Shown here: piece after piece, positions 17,766 through 25,188 of the stretch
How positions within the stretch are numbered: the first letter of the stretch is position 1
Layout of the letters: the number at the start of each line of letters is the position of its first letter
Assembly (NCBI RefSeq): GCF_007992455.1
Contig: NZ_BKAH01000002.1
Location: 248,001-312,000, forward strand
DNA length: 64,000 nucleotides
Reading direction: 5' to 3'
Origin: Microbacterium saccharophilum
GTDB taxonomy: Bacteria; Actinomycetota; Actinomycetes; Actinomycetales; Microbacteriaceae
Notes under the pieces: model-generated
Seen by the model: the letters and a program-made list of their open reading frames with translations, nothing else
The model's database searches: none
Told to the model about the DNA's origin: nothing
Position numbers and translations under genes: made by a program

Positions 17766-17907
17766 GACGCACCAGCGGGTCCTTGCGGCGCGGACCGATA
17801 TATACGTCGCTGCGCATGAGGGCGTGGTGCGCGCTCTGCCAGGATCGGAGGTGCGCATCGTGCTGTGTGCTCCTGGGGAGCCGGCGATGCGCGGGGAAAG
17901 GTGTTCA

Positions 17908-18506
17908 GTGACGACCCGATTCAAGGGCGCTCTGGCAGCCATGACGGCTGCCGTATGCGTCGCAGCGACAGTATTCGTGGCGACGCCCGCAATCGCGGTA
18001 GTGGTGCAGACCGTCACGCCGGCTTCACCGTCTCGGACGGTCGGTTCACGTCGCGCACCGCGACCGTGACGATCGACGTCGCCGCCAACGACGCTCCCAC
18101 CGCGTCGGATGCGACGATATCGGCGCCGTTCGCCGGCTCGGCGCCCGTCGACCTGGTCGCCGCGGACCCGGACGGGGCCGCGCTCATCTGGCGCATCGGG
18201 ATGCCCGCGCCGGTCGTCCTCGGCACCGTGCCGGTCGGCGTCAACGGCTCGTTCGCACTCACGGTGACCGTGCCGACCCTCACCGTCGCCGGTGTCCACA
18301 CCGTGCGGGCCTTCGTGGGTACGGTCGAGGCCGCCCGTGCGACCCTGACCGTCGACGCGGCGGCCGCCCCGGTCCCGCCGGTAGCACCGGCGCGCGTGCT
18401 CAGCGCCACGGGCGGCGAGGTGCCGGTCGACCTCGTGGTCATGGCATCCCTGCTGCTGATGGCGGGCCTGCTGCTCGTCGTCCGGCGCCGGCGCCGGCAG
18501 GCGTAA
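17908..18506 (+). pseudogene. Broken sortase-anchored Ig-like wall protein gene
   Basis: A GTG at 17908, preceded by GGGGAAAGG, opens a good signal peptide (TTRFKGALAAMTAAVCVAA, cleavage near TPAIA). That frame then reads nonsense and stops at 18069. From about 18024 a different frame encodes the end of an Ig/cadherin-like repeat (FTVSDGRFTSRTATVTI, VAANDAPTAS). A second Ig-like domain, a LSATGG sorting-signal variant, a membrane helix and the tail RRRRRQA follow. The two halves belong to one type of protein but are out of frame by one base. The likely history is an internal deletion that removed most repeats; a sequencing error would restore only a very short protein. It lies between palindromic repeats. 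Confidence 0.65.
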
Positions 18507-18617
18507 CCGCCCCGGCGGCGCGCCCGGCTCGGTCGGGGCGCCGCCGGTCGCGCGTGGCGGGGCTCCGGGTTCGGCGCGGCGCACCCCGCGACGCTCCGTC
18601 GACCCGCGCGACGCCCC

Positions 18618-18684
18618 GGGAGGAGATGACGCTTCGGGAGGTCGAATCCCGGGAACCCGTCCTCCCGGGTTGCCATCTCCTCCC
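18618..18684. repeat. 67-bp palindromic repeat, copy 3
   Basis: Same length and orientation as the other copies. The left arm reads GATGACGCTTCGGGAGG and the right arm CCTCCCGGGTTGCCATCTCC. The centre differs (TCGAATCCCGGGAACCCGT) and itself holds CCCGGG. It lies between the 3' ends of the broken wall-protein gene and the membrane-protein gene at 18771, a typical place for a REP-like or terminator-like element. Confidence 0.85.
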
Positions 18685-18697
18685 GAAGCGCGGGGGC

Positions 18698-18784
18698 GGG
18701 GGCTCACGCCGGTCGCGCGGGGGGCGGGGGCGGGGGCGGGGGCTCACGCCGGTCGCGGCGGGGCGGGGGCTCACGCCGGTCGCG
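18698..18784. repeat. Three tandem-like copies of a 20-bp GC-rich unit
   Basis: The unit GGGGGCTCACGCCGGTCGCG occurs at 18698-18717, 18738-18757 and 18765-18784, separated by G-rich spacers. The third copy contains the stop codon and the last codons of the membrane-protein gene on the minus strand. The other two therefore look like duplications of that gene's 3' end into the intergenic region. Confidence 0.8.
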
Positions 18785-19610
18785 TGGGGGCCGCGGAGGC
18801 GCCGGGATGCCGCGCGCGGCGGCGCAGCCGCTCGTACCGCCAGGCGACCGAGCCGTACAGCACGAGTGCCACGCCGACCAGCGCGACGAAGCCCGCCGCG
18901 GCGGGCCGCTCCCACGCCAGCGCGCCGCCGCCGAGCACGAGCGAGATGGCGATCGCGATCAGGCTGATCAGTTGGGCCTGGAACAGCACGCGGAACGCGC
19001 CCCACCGGGCATCCCGAGCCAGCGCGCCGTTCACGACCCCCGTCAGGGTCAGCACGGCGCCGGTCACCCGCGCCGTCAGCGGCGTGAGTTCCCACGCCCA
19101 CACCGGGATGACGGCATCCGGGAACAGGAACAGCGCGAGGCCGGTGACCGCGGCCGCGCCGCCGACGAGCACGAGGATCGTCCGCACCGGTCGGGACACC
19201 AGAACCTCGCCCTCCGTGGATGCCGGGGGTCCGGCCCGCCGCGACTCGCGGAGCCACAGCGCCGCGACGACGACGGGCGTCGTGGCGTACAGGGTCATCC
19301 ACACCGCGAAGGAGAGGTTCTGCGAGAACCGGTCGAGGTGCAGCAGCGTCGCCACGAGCAGGAGGAACGCGAACACCACGACGGCGGGGAACCCGTGCTT
19401 CACGTCATCCCACCGCCGCGCGCGTGTGGTGCTGACGAAGAACCACACTCCGCCGGCATACGCGGATGCCAGGAGGTAGGCCGACAGCGGCGGGGCGATC
19501 GCCCAGGCGAACAGCTCACCGGTGCGGTCGGGGAATCCGAACAGCAGCACTGCCGCGATCACGAGGAACGGGGTGATCGCGACGGCGGTCCACCGGGTCG
19601 CCCGCGTCAC
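18771..19610 (-). CDS. Polytopic membrane protein of unknown function
   Basis: A 279-residue protein that is mostly hydrophobic, with about eight membrane helices, two Arg-rich inner loops (TTRARRWDDVKHG, YERLRRRARH) and an Ala/Pro tail. No enzyme motif was found. GTG at 19610 was chosen because it follows the stop of the DUF4062-STAND gene by four bases; the ribosome site is weak, consistent with translational coupling. The pairing with a STAND ATPase suggests a shared function, possibly a membrane-located effector or partner, but this is inference from position alone. Confidence 0.75.
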   Translation of the reverse strand: MTRATRWTAVAITPFLVIAAVLLFGFPDRTGELFAWAIAPPLSAYLLASAYAGGVWFFVSTTRARRWDDVKHGFPAVVVFAFLLLVATLLHLDRFSQNLSFAVWMTLYATTPVVVAALWLRESRRAGPPASTEGEVLVSRPVRTILVLVGGAAAVTGLALFLFPDAVIPVWAWELTPLTARVTGAVLTLTGVVNGALARDARWGAFRVLFQAQLISLIAIAISLVLGGGALAWERPAAAGFVALVGVALVLYGSVAWRYERLRRRARHPGASAAPTRPA

Positions 19611-19614
19611 GCCG

Positions 19615-22176
19615 TCATCGCCGGACAAGGGCGATCGCCTCGTTGACGGACAGGTCACGCCCCTGCGCGATCGCCTCGTCGAGCTCTGCCGTCCGCCCGT
19701 CGGCGCGCAGCCGCTCCAGCGGGCCGGCGAAGAAGTCGAACGCGCCCGGGTTCATGACGCCCTTCCGCAGGCGCAGCGCCTGCGCGGCGCCCAGCAGCAG
19801 CCCCGCGCCGCGCGCGTCGGACTCCGCGGCGCGGAGGCCGACGAAGCCTTCGAGTCCGTAGGCGATGCCCTCGTCGTGGCCCAGGGCCAGGGAGAGATCG
19901 AGTCCCGCGCCGAACTCCTGGCGTGCCCCCTCGAGATCGCCGAGGAAGAGCCGGGCCCAGCCGAGGTGGTTGTGCGCGATGACGATGCCCAGTCGCTCGC
20001 CCTGCGCGGTGGCCATGCCGAGGCTGTCCTCGAACCGGCTGCGCGCCCCGGCGGGGTCGCCGACGGCGAGCGCGATGCGGCCGAGCATGACGAGCGACAT
20101 CGCCTGGCCCCAGGTGTCGTCCCCCGCCCGGAAGCCGCTCAAGCTGCGTTCGAGTTCAGCGGCTGCGGCGGGGACGTCCGGCCCCGTGGGCCGCGCGAGC
20201 TGCGCCAGCCCGATCGAGACCCCGGCCAGGGCTGCACCCGCCGGATCGCCGGTGGCGTCGAAGAGGTCGCGGCTCTCGGTCAGGTCGTGCCGCGGGTCGT
20301 ACGCGGCATCCTGCCAGAACCGGATCGCGGCGGTGTAATACAGCGCGATCGCGCGACTGTGCGGAGCCAGGTCGCCGCCCGCCGCGGCGAGCAGCTGGGT
20401 CATGAGAGCGCGCACGACACCCAGGTACCCGCCGATCCACAGGTACAGGTACAGCGACCACGCATACTCCGCGGCCTCGTCGAACCGGCCGCGTTCGACG
20501 AGCTCCCGCCCCACGGCGGCGATGTTCTCCGACTCGAGTTCGAGCGCCGCCAGCTGCTCGAGCTGATCGGGGCCGCGCAGCCGCGGCGCCGCGCGGGCCA
20601 CCACGGTGCAGTAGTGCTCGATCCAGGCCGTCACCGACCGCTCCCGTTCATCGTCTGCGGCGAGCTCTGCCGCGTATGTCCGCACCGTCGTGAGAAGGCG
20701 GTAGACCCTCGTGTCACCCTCGACGCCGTGGCCGACGAGGCTCGCGTCGATGAGACCGGCCAGCGCATCCAGGGGAGCAGCGACGCCGGCGGCCGCCAGC
20801 ACACGCTCCGCCGACGTGACGGTGAACGCCCCTCGGAAGGCGGCGAGGGCGGCGAGGGCCCTCCGCTCCGAGGTGCCGAGCAGCTGCACGCTCCACGCCA
20901 TCGTCGCGCGCAGCGTGCGCTGCCGCTCCGGAAGGTCGCGCGGCCCCTCCCACTCGCCGAGCGCCGTGTCGAGGCGGGCGAGCAGGTCGGCGGGGGCGAG
21001 CGTGCGCAGCCGCGCCGCGGCGAGCTCGATGGCCAGCGGGACTCCTTCGAGGGCGCGGCAGATCTTCACGACATCGCCGACGTTGGCCGGTGTCAGCGTG
21101 AACCCGGGCTGCACCGCGGCACCGCGCTGGACGAAGAGGGCGAGGGCCGCGGAGCCCTGTGCGGCGGTGACGTCGCGCGTGCCGTCCGCCGGGACGGCGA
21201 GCGGACCGACCTCCACGACCCGCTCGGGCCGCACCCGCAGCGGCGCGCGGCTCGTCACCAGCACCTGGAGGCGCGGCGTCCCGGTGATCAGCTCCATCAC
21301 GGTGGCGGTCGCCCCGAGCAGGTGCTCCATGTTGTCGATCACGAGCAGGGTGTCGCGCTCGCCGATCGCCGAGATCACCCGCTCGGTGAGGGATCCCGCG
21401 CTCGCCGCGTCGCGCACGCCGAGCGAGCGGGCCAGCGCATCGATCACCCGCTCCGGGGAAGACACCGCCTCCAGCAGCGTGAACGCGACATCGCGGCCCG
21501 CGCGGGCGACCTCGAGGGCGACCTCGATGGCCAGCCGCGACTTGCCGATGCCGCCCGCGCCGGTCAGGGTCACCAGGCGGGTGCTCTCCTGGGCGAGCAG
21601 AGCCAGGGTGGCGTCCCGCTCCGCCTCCCGGCCGACCAGCGGCGAGTAGGGAGCGGGGATGCCGGGACGCGGCATCTGCTCGGCGGGGCGCTGGGCCCGC
21701 GCCTGATCGAACTGCTCCGTCAGGAGCACGGCGAGATCGTCCTGCAGCAGCCGGCCGAGCTCCTCGGCATCCCGGAACGACTTGTACGACACGCGGTCGT
21801 CATCGCGGATCCGCTGCAGAAGCTCCTCCAGGCGCGGCTCACGCGCGCCGGCGGGCTCGCGGACGTAGATGAGGCTCGGCATCCCCGCCGAGAGGCGGTA
21901 CTCGTCCTCCAGGCCGGAGACGTCCTCGCCCGGCGCGACCCACCCGTACTGCTGGCCGTACACCCCGACGAACACGTCGCTCTGGGCGAGGTAGGAGCGG
22001 TACAGCTCGCGCGGTGGATGCGGGCGGGCGCCCAGCTCGAACATCACCGGCGCGAGACGGAGCCGCTCGATCGCGGCGCGCGCCGCCCGGCGCTCCGGCT
22101 CGAGCTCACGCAGTGTGGAACTGACGAAGATCCGGAGGCGCTGGTCGGGAGTGCGGATGGCGCGTGGCGCGGCCAT
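19615..22176 (-). CDS. DUF4062-STAND ATPase with TPR-like C-terminus
   Basis: An 853-residue signal-transduction ATPase. Residues about 14-110 match the DUF4062 pattern (RLRIFVSSTLRELEPER, SDVFVGVYGQQYGW, SLIYVRE). A STAND NTPase follows, with Walker A GAGGIGKS (206-213), Walker B LLVIDN (277-282), VLVTSR and GVPLAIELAAARL. The rest, from about 490, is helical and repeat-like, consistent with TPRs that sense a ligand. No helix-turn-helix is visible, so it is not an ordinary LuxR/AfsR-type regulator. Members of this class include regulators and, in other STAND families, defence proteins; which applies here is unknown. ATG at 22176 is preferred over a TTG at 22194. It is followed by a membrane protein and bracketed by palindromic repeats. 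Confidence 0.82.
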   Translation of the reverse strand: MAAPRAIRTPDQRLRIFVSSTLRELEPERRAARAAIERLRLAPVMFELGARPHPPRELYRSYLAQSDVFVGVYGQQYGWVAPGEDVSGLEDEYRLSAGMPSLIYVREPAGAREPRLEELLQRIRDDDRVSYKSFRDAEELGRLLQDDLAVLLTEQFDQARAQRPAEQMPRPGIPAPYSPLVGREAERDATLALLAQESTRLVTLTGAGGIGKSRLAIEVALEVARAGRDVAFTLLEAVSSPERVIDALARSLGVRDAASAGSLTERVISAIGERDTLLVIDNMEHLLGATATVMELITGTPRLQVLVTSRAPLRVRPERVVEVGPLAVPADGTRDVTAAQGSAALALFVQRGAAVQPGFTLTPANVGDVVKICRALEGVPLAIELAAARLRTLAPADLLARLDTALGEWEGPRDLPERQRTLRATMAWSVQLLGTSERRALAALAAFRGAFTVTSAERVLAAAGVAAPLDALAGLIDASLVGHGVEGDTRVYRLLTTVRTYAAELAADDERERSVTAWIEHYCTVVARAAPRLRGPDQLEQLAALELESENIAAVGRELVERGRFDEAAEYAWSLYLYLWIGGYLGVVRALMTQLLAAAGGDLAPHSRAIALYYTAAIRFWQDAAYDPRHDLTESRDLFDATGDPAGAALAGVSIGLAQLARPTGPDVPAAAAELERSLSGFRAGDDTWGQAMSLVMLGRIALAVGDPAGARSRFEDSLGMATAQGERLGIVIAHNHLGWARLFLGDLEGARQEFGAGLDLSLALGHDEGIAYGLEGFVGLRAAESDARGAGLLLGAAQALRLRKGVMNPGAFDFFAGPLERLRADGRTAELDEAIAQGRDLSVNEAIALVRR

Positions 22177-22271
22177 GACGGCATCATGGCCCAACCGCGC
22201 CCGCGCGTCCAGGGGAGGGGCGCGTCGTCAGGTGCCGGAGAGGCTGCGGGATGCGGGATGGCGTACCCCTC

Positions 22272-22338
22272 GGGAGGACTTGACGCCGCGGGAGGTCGGA
22301 ATCCGGGATTCCATCCTCCCGGGGCGCGATCTCCTCCC
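22272..22338. repeat. 67-bp palindromic repeat, copy 4
   Basis: The most diverged copy, still 67 bp and in the same orientation: it starts GGGAGGACTTGACGCCGC and ends GATCTCCTCCC. The centre TCGGAATCCGGGATTCCAT contains a near-perfect inner palindrome (GGAATC/GATTCC). It lies between the ppx stop and the start of the DUF4062-STAND gene. Confidence 0.8.
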
Positions 22339-22383
22339 GAGCGTCGCGCCGAGCGGCGGGCTCCGACGGCCGCGCGCTTCGGC

Positions 22384-23325
22384 TCAGCTCGGCTCGTTCC
22401 AGGACAGCGATTCGATGTAGCGGAGCAGCACGCCCTCCCGCAGTGCCCAGGGCGACACCTCGAGCTCGTCGACGTCGAGCACGGTCATGGCCGTGTGTAG
22501 CACGACCGCCCCGGCGACGATCTGCATCGTGCGGTCGGCGGTGATGCCCGGCAGCTCCTGCCGCGCCGCGGCGGGGATGCGGGCGAGCCGGGGGATCCAT
22601 GAGCCGAGCGCGGCGCGCGGCATCCGCATCCGCTCACTGCCCGACCAGCCCGGCACGGGGTAGCCGGCGAGCTTCGCGAGCGAGCGGATCGCCTTCGACG
22701 ACCCCACGACGTGGTCGGGGCGCGGCTGTCCCGCCATGAGCTCGGCGACGGGGGCGAGCGTTTCGCGGGCGTGCGCGCGCAGCACCTCGACGGCGTCTTC
22801 GCCGGGCGGGTCCTGCGGGAGGAACTCCACCGTCATGCGCCCGGCGCCGAGGGGGACGGATGCCGCGAGCTCCGGGAGTTCGTCGGGTCCGGCGGCCAGT
22901 TCCAGCGAGCCGCCGCCGATGTCGAAGAGGAGGATCTGCCCGGCCGACCACCCGAACCAGCGCCGCACCGCAAGGAACGTGAACCGGGCCTCGGACTCGC
23001 CGCCGAGCACCTGCAGCTCCTGGCCGAGGGCTTCCTCGATGCGGGCGATGACCTCCGCCCCGTTCGCCGCCTCGCGGACGGCGCTCGTGGCCGTCGCGAG
23101 CAGCTCGACGACGTTCTCGCCGTCGGCGATCCGCCGCGCCTCGGTGACGGCATCCACGAGAGCCGTCACGCCGACCTCGCTGATCGAGCCGTCGGGCTCG
23201 AGGTAGCGCATGAGGCGCAGCACCGTGCGCTGACTGGTCTTCGCGAGCGGCCGTCCGCCCGGGCGGACATCCGCGACGAGCAGGTGGACGGTGTTGGATC
23301 CGATGTCGAGGACTCCCAGGCGCAC
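22384..23325 (-). CDS. Ppx/GppA family exopolyphosphatase-like phosphatase
   Basis: A 313-residue member of the Ppx/GppA family, which removes terminal phosphate from polyphosphate or pppGpp. The ASKHA-fold motifs are present: LGVLDIGSNTVHLLV at the N-terminus, TATSAVREAANG, LLFDIGGGSLEL for the second phosphate-binding loop, VPLGAGRMT, and GSSKAIRSLAKLAG. The length matches the short actinobacterial form without the C-terminal HD domain of E. coli Ppx. GTG at 23325 places DIGSNT within ten residues of the start. It is divergent from coaA. Which substrate it prefers cannot be read from sequence. Confidence 0.9.
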   Translation of the reverse strand: MRLGVLDIGSNTVHLLVADVRPGGRPLAKTSQRTVLRLMRYLEPDGSISEVGVTALVDAVTEARRIADGENVVELLATATSAVREAANGAEVIARIEEALGQELQVLGGESEARFTFLAVRRWFGWSAGQILLFDIGGGSLELAAGPDELPELAASVPLGAGRMTVEFLPQDPPGEDAVEVLRAHARETLAPVAELMAGQPRPDHVVGSSKAIRSLAKLAGYPVPGWSGSERMRMPRAALGSWIPRLARIPAAARQELPGITADRTMQIVAGAVVLHTAMTVLDVDELEVSPWALREGVLLRYIESLSWNEPS

Positions 23326-23409
23326 GGGCCCAGCGTAGTCGTCGGCGTAACCGGGATGTGACCTCCGGTGGGCGGCACGGTGGTCCCGGCGCGGATACGA
23401 TGGGGCGCG

Positions 23410-24378
23410 ATGTCCGAGAGCACTGTCGCGAGCGAAGACGCCGCACCCGAGACGACCGCGCGCGGGCTGTACCGCGAGATCCCTCGCGACGAGTGGGCGC
23501 GGATGGCCGCCGGCATCCCGCAGCCGTTGAGCGAGACCGAAGTCGTGCAGCTGCGGGGCCTCGGCGACCGGCTCGACATGGCCGAGGTGCGCGAGGTGTA
23601 CCTGCCGCTCAGCCGTCTGCTGTCGCTCTACGCGAGCGCGACCAAGCGGCTCGGCGCCGATACCGCCGACTTCCTGGGCGAGACCGACTCCACGACGCCG
23701 TTCATCGTCGCCGTGGCGGGCTCGGTCGCGGTCGGAAAATCGACGGTCGCCCGACTGCTGCGCGAGCTCATGAGCCGGTGGCCGGGCACGCCGCGGGTCG
23801 AGCTCGTGACGACCGACGGCTTCCTCTACCCGAACGCCGAGCTCGAGCGCCGCGGCATCATGCACCGCAAGGGCTTCCCGGAGTCGTACGACCGCCGGGC
23901 GATGGTCGAGTTCCTCACCCAGGTGAAGTCCGGCGCCGCGGAAGTGCGCGCGCCCTTCTACTCGCACATGCGGTACGACATCATCTCCGACGCGCACGTC
24001 ACGGTGCGGCGACCCGACGTCGTCATCGTCGAGGGGCTCAACGTGCTCGCTCCGCCCGCGACGCCCAACGGGGTGGCGGTGAGCGACCTGTTCGACTTCT
24101 CCGTCTACGTGGACGCGGACGTCGCGCACATCGAGTCGTGGTTCGTCGACCGGTTCCTCGCGCTCCGGCAGGGCGCCTTCAGCAACCCGAACTCGTTCTT
24201 CAAGGTCTTCGCCGACCTCCCGGACGAGGAGGCGGTGCGTCAGGCCCTCGGGTTCTGGAACGACATCAACCTGCCGAACCTGCGGGAGAACGTGGAGCCG
24301 ACGCGCCACCGCGCCCGCCTCATCCTGCAGAAGGGCGCCGACCACACCGTGTCGAGCGTCCTGCTGCGCAAGCTCTGA
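23410..24378 (+). CDS. coaA: Type I pantothenate kinase
   Basis: First committed step of coenzyme A synthesis: ATP-dependent phosphorylation of pantothenate. The 322-residue length is normal. The P-loop VAGSVAVGKSTVARLL lies near residue 105, followed by TTDGFLYPNAELERRGIMHRKGFPESYD, EVRAPFYSHMRYDI and VVIVEGLNVL. The C-terminal NPNSFFKVFADL and LRENVEPTRHRARLIL are typical. ATG at 23410 is preferred to the open frame upstream. Its stop lies one base from that of the convergent acyltransferase, which marks the edge of the EPS locus. Confidence 0.97.
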   Translation: MSESTVASEDAAPETTARGLYREIPRDEWARMAAGIPQPLSETEVVQLRGLGDRLDMAEVREVYLPLSRLLSLYASATKRLGADTADFLGETDSTTPFIVAVAGSVAVGKSTVARLLRELMSRWPGTPRVELVTTDGFLYPNAELERRGIMHRKGFPESYDRRAMVEFLTQVKSGAAEVRAPFYSHMRYDIISDAHVTVRRPDVVIVEGLNVLAPPATPNGVAVSDLFDFSVYVDADVAHIESWFVDRFLALRQGAFSNPNSFFKVFADLPDEEAVRQALGFWNDINLPNLRENVEPTRHRARLILQKGADHTVSSVLLRKL

Positions 24379-24379
24379 G

Positions 24380-24976
24380 TCACTCGGCCAGGCGGATGCC
24401 CGCGCCGTCCGCGACGTAGCGCTCGCCGCTGTCGGGGCAGGTCCAGCCGTCGCCGTCGGCTGTCAGCGGATGGCCGGTGCGACCGACCCACCCGATGCGG
24501 CGGGCCGGGACTCCGGCTACGAGCGCGTGCGGAAGCACATCCTTCGTGACGACGGCGCCCGCCGCCACGAGCGCCCACGCGCCGATGGTCACGGGGGCGA
24601 TGCACACCGACCGGGCCCCGATCGACGCGCCCCGCTCGACCGTGACCCCGACCGCGTGCCAGTCGTCGCCGCCCTTCAGGGAGCCGTCCGGGTTCGCGGC
24701 ACGCGGGAACTCGTCGTTCGTGAACACGACCGCCGGTCCGATGAACACCCCGTCGCCGACGACCGCCGGCTCGTAGACGAGCGCATAGTTCTGCACCTTG
24801 CAGGCATCGCCGAGCACGACGCCGGGTCCGATGTACGCGCCCCGCCCGATATTGCAGTCGGCGCCGAGGACGGCATCCTCCCGCACCTGCGCCAGGTGCC
24901 ACACCCGCGTGCGCGGGCCGAGCGTGGCGCGCGCGTCGACGTCGGCGGACGATTGGACGACGGGATCATCGGTCAT
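24380..24976 (-). CDS. Left-handed beta-helix N-acyltransferase (WbpD-like)
   Basis: A hexapeptide-repeat acyltransferase of 198 residues, expected to N-acetylate a UDP-3-amino sugar. The pattern VWHLAQVREDAVLGADCNIG, RGAYIGPGVVLGDACKVQNY, GVFIGPAVVFTNDEFPRA and IGAWALVAAGAVVTKDV matches WbpD/WlbB-type enzymes, including the VFTND loop. The C-terminal tail (WTCPDSGERYVADGAGIRLAE) is a short extension seen in actinobacterial members. ATG at 24976 has GGAGG seven bases upstream. It is divergent from the giant DUF4082 gene. With the dehydrogenase at 30871 and an aminotransferase at 34749 it would complete a WbpB-WbpE-WbpD-like set. Confidence 0.87.
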   Translation of the reverse strand: MTDDPVVQSSADVDARATLGPRTRVWHLAQVREDAVLGADCNIGRGAYIGPGVVLGDACKVQNYALVYEPAVVGDGVFIGPAVVFTNDEFPRAANPDGSLKGGDDWHAVGVTVERGASIGARSVCIAPVTIGAWALVAAGAVVTKDVLPHALVAGVPARRIGWVGRTGHPLTADGDGWTCPDSGERYVADGAGIRLAE

Positions 24977-25188
24977 GCGGGCCTCCACGGGTGGCTCCGG
25001 CTCAGATGAGAGCCGCCTCATGTGAAGTATTGTGCCCGCCGCGCTTGTATGGATACACTCCCGAACGGGGAGTCCGGTCAGGACCGTGCCACTGGGAGGC
25101 ACGCATCTTCAGCGCTCAGGCGCCGTCGCGACCGGCTTATTGCGCGTCTCGGGTCATCGACGGGGCGGGCGTTTTTGGGGATATGGGT

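Larger units (their letters stand above)
17431..17907. other. Intergenic region with two 67-bp palindromes
   Basis: No credible gene is visible between glmM and the broken wall-protein gene. The stretch holds two copies of the 67-bp palindromic repeat and, between them, GC-rich near-repeats of a GCGACGGCCCC-type unit (about 17629-17698). The end (17790-17907) looks like a normal upstream region: an AT-rich island GATATATACG near 17798 and a GGGGAAAGG ribosome site at 17893-17901 before the GTG at 17908. Confidence 0.7.

Noticed and set aside
17431-17907. Small genes in the GC-rich interval after glmM
   Set aside because: The frames consist of repeats of Arg/Gly/Ala/Pro from the palindromes and have no ribosome sites.
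19522-22500. A long plus-strand frame opposite the DUF4062-STAND gene
   Set aside because: The minus-strand gene has Walker motifs and a recognisable DUF4062; the opposite frame has no motif and atypical composition.
22384-24345. An extended version of the Ppx/GppA protein
   Set aside because: The additional N-terminal part lies opposite coaA; the family N-terminus starts at 23325.
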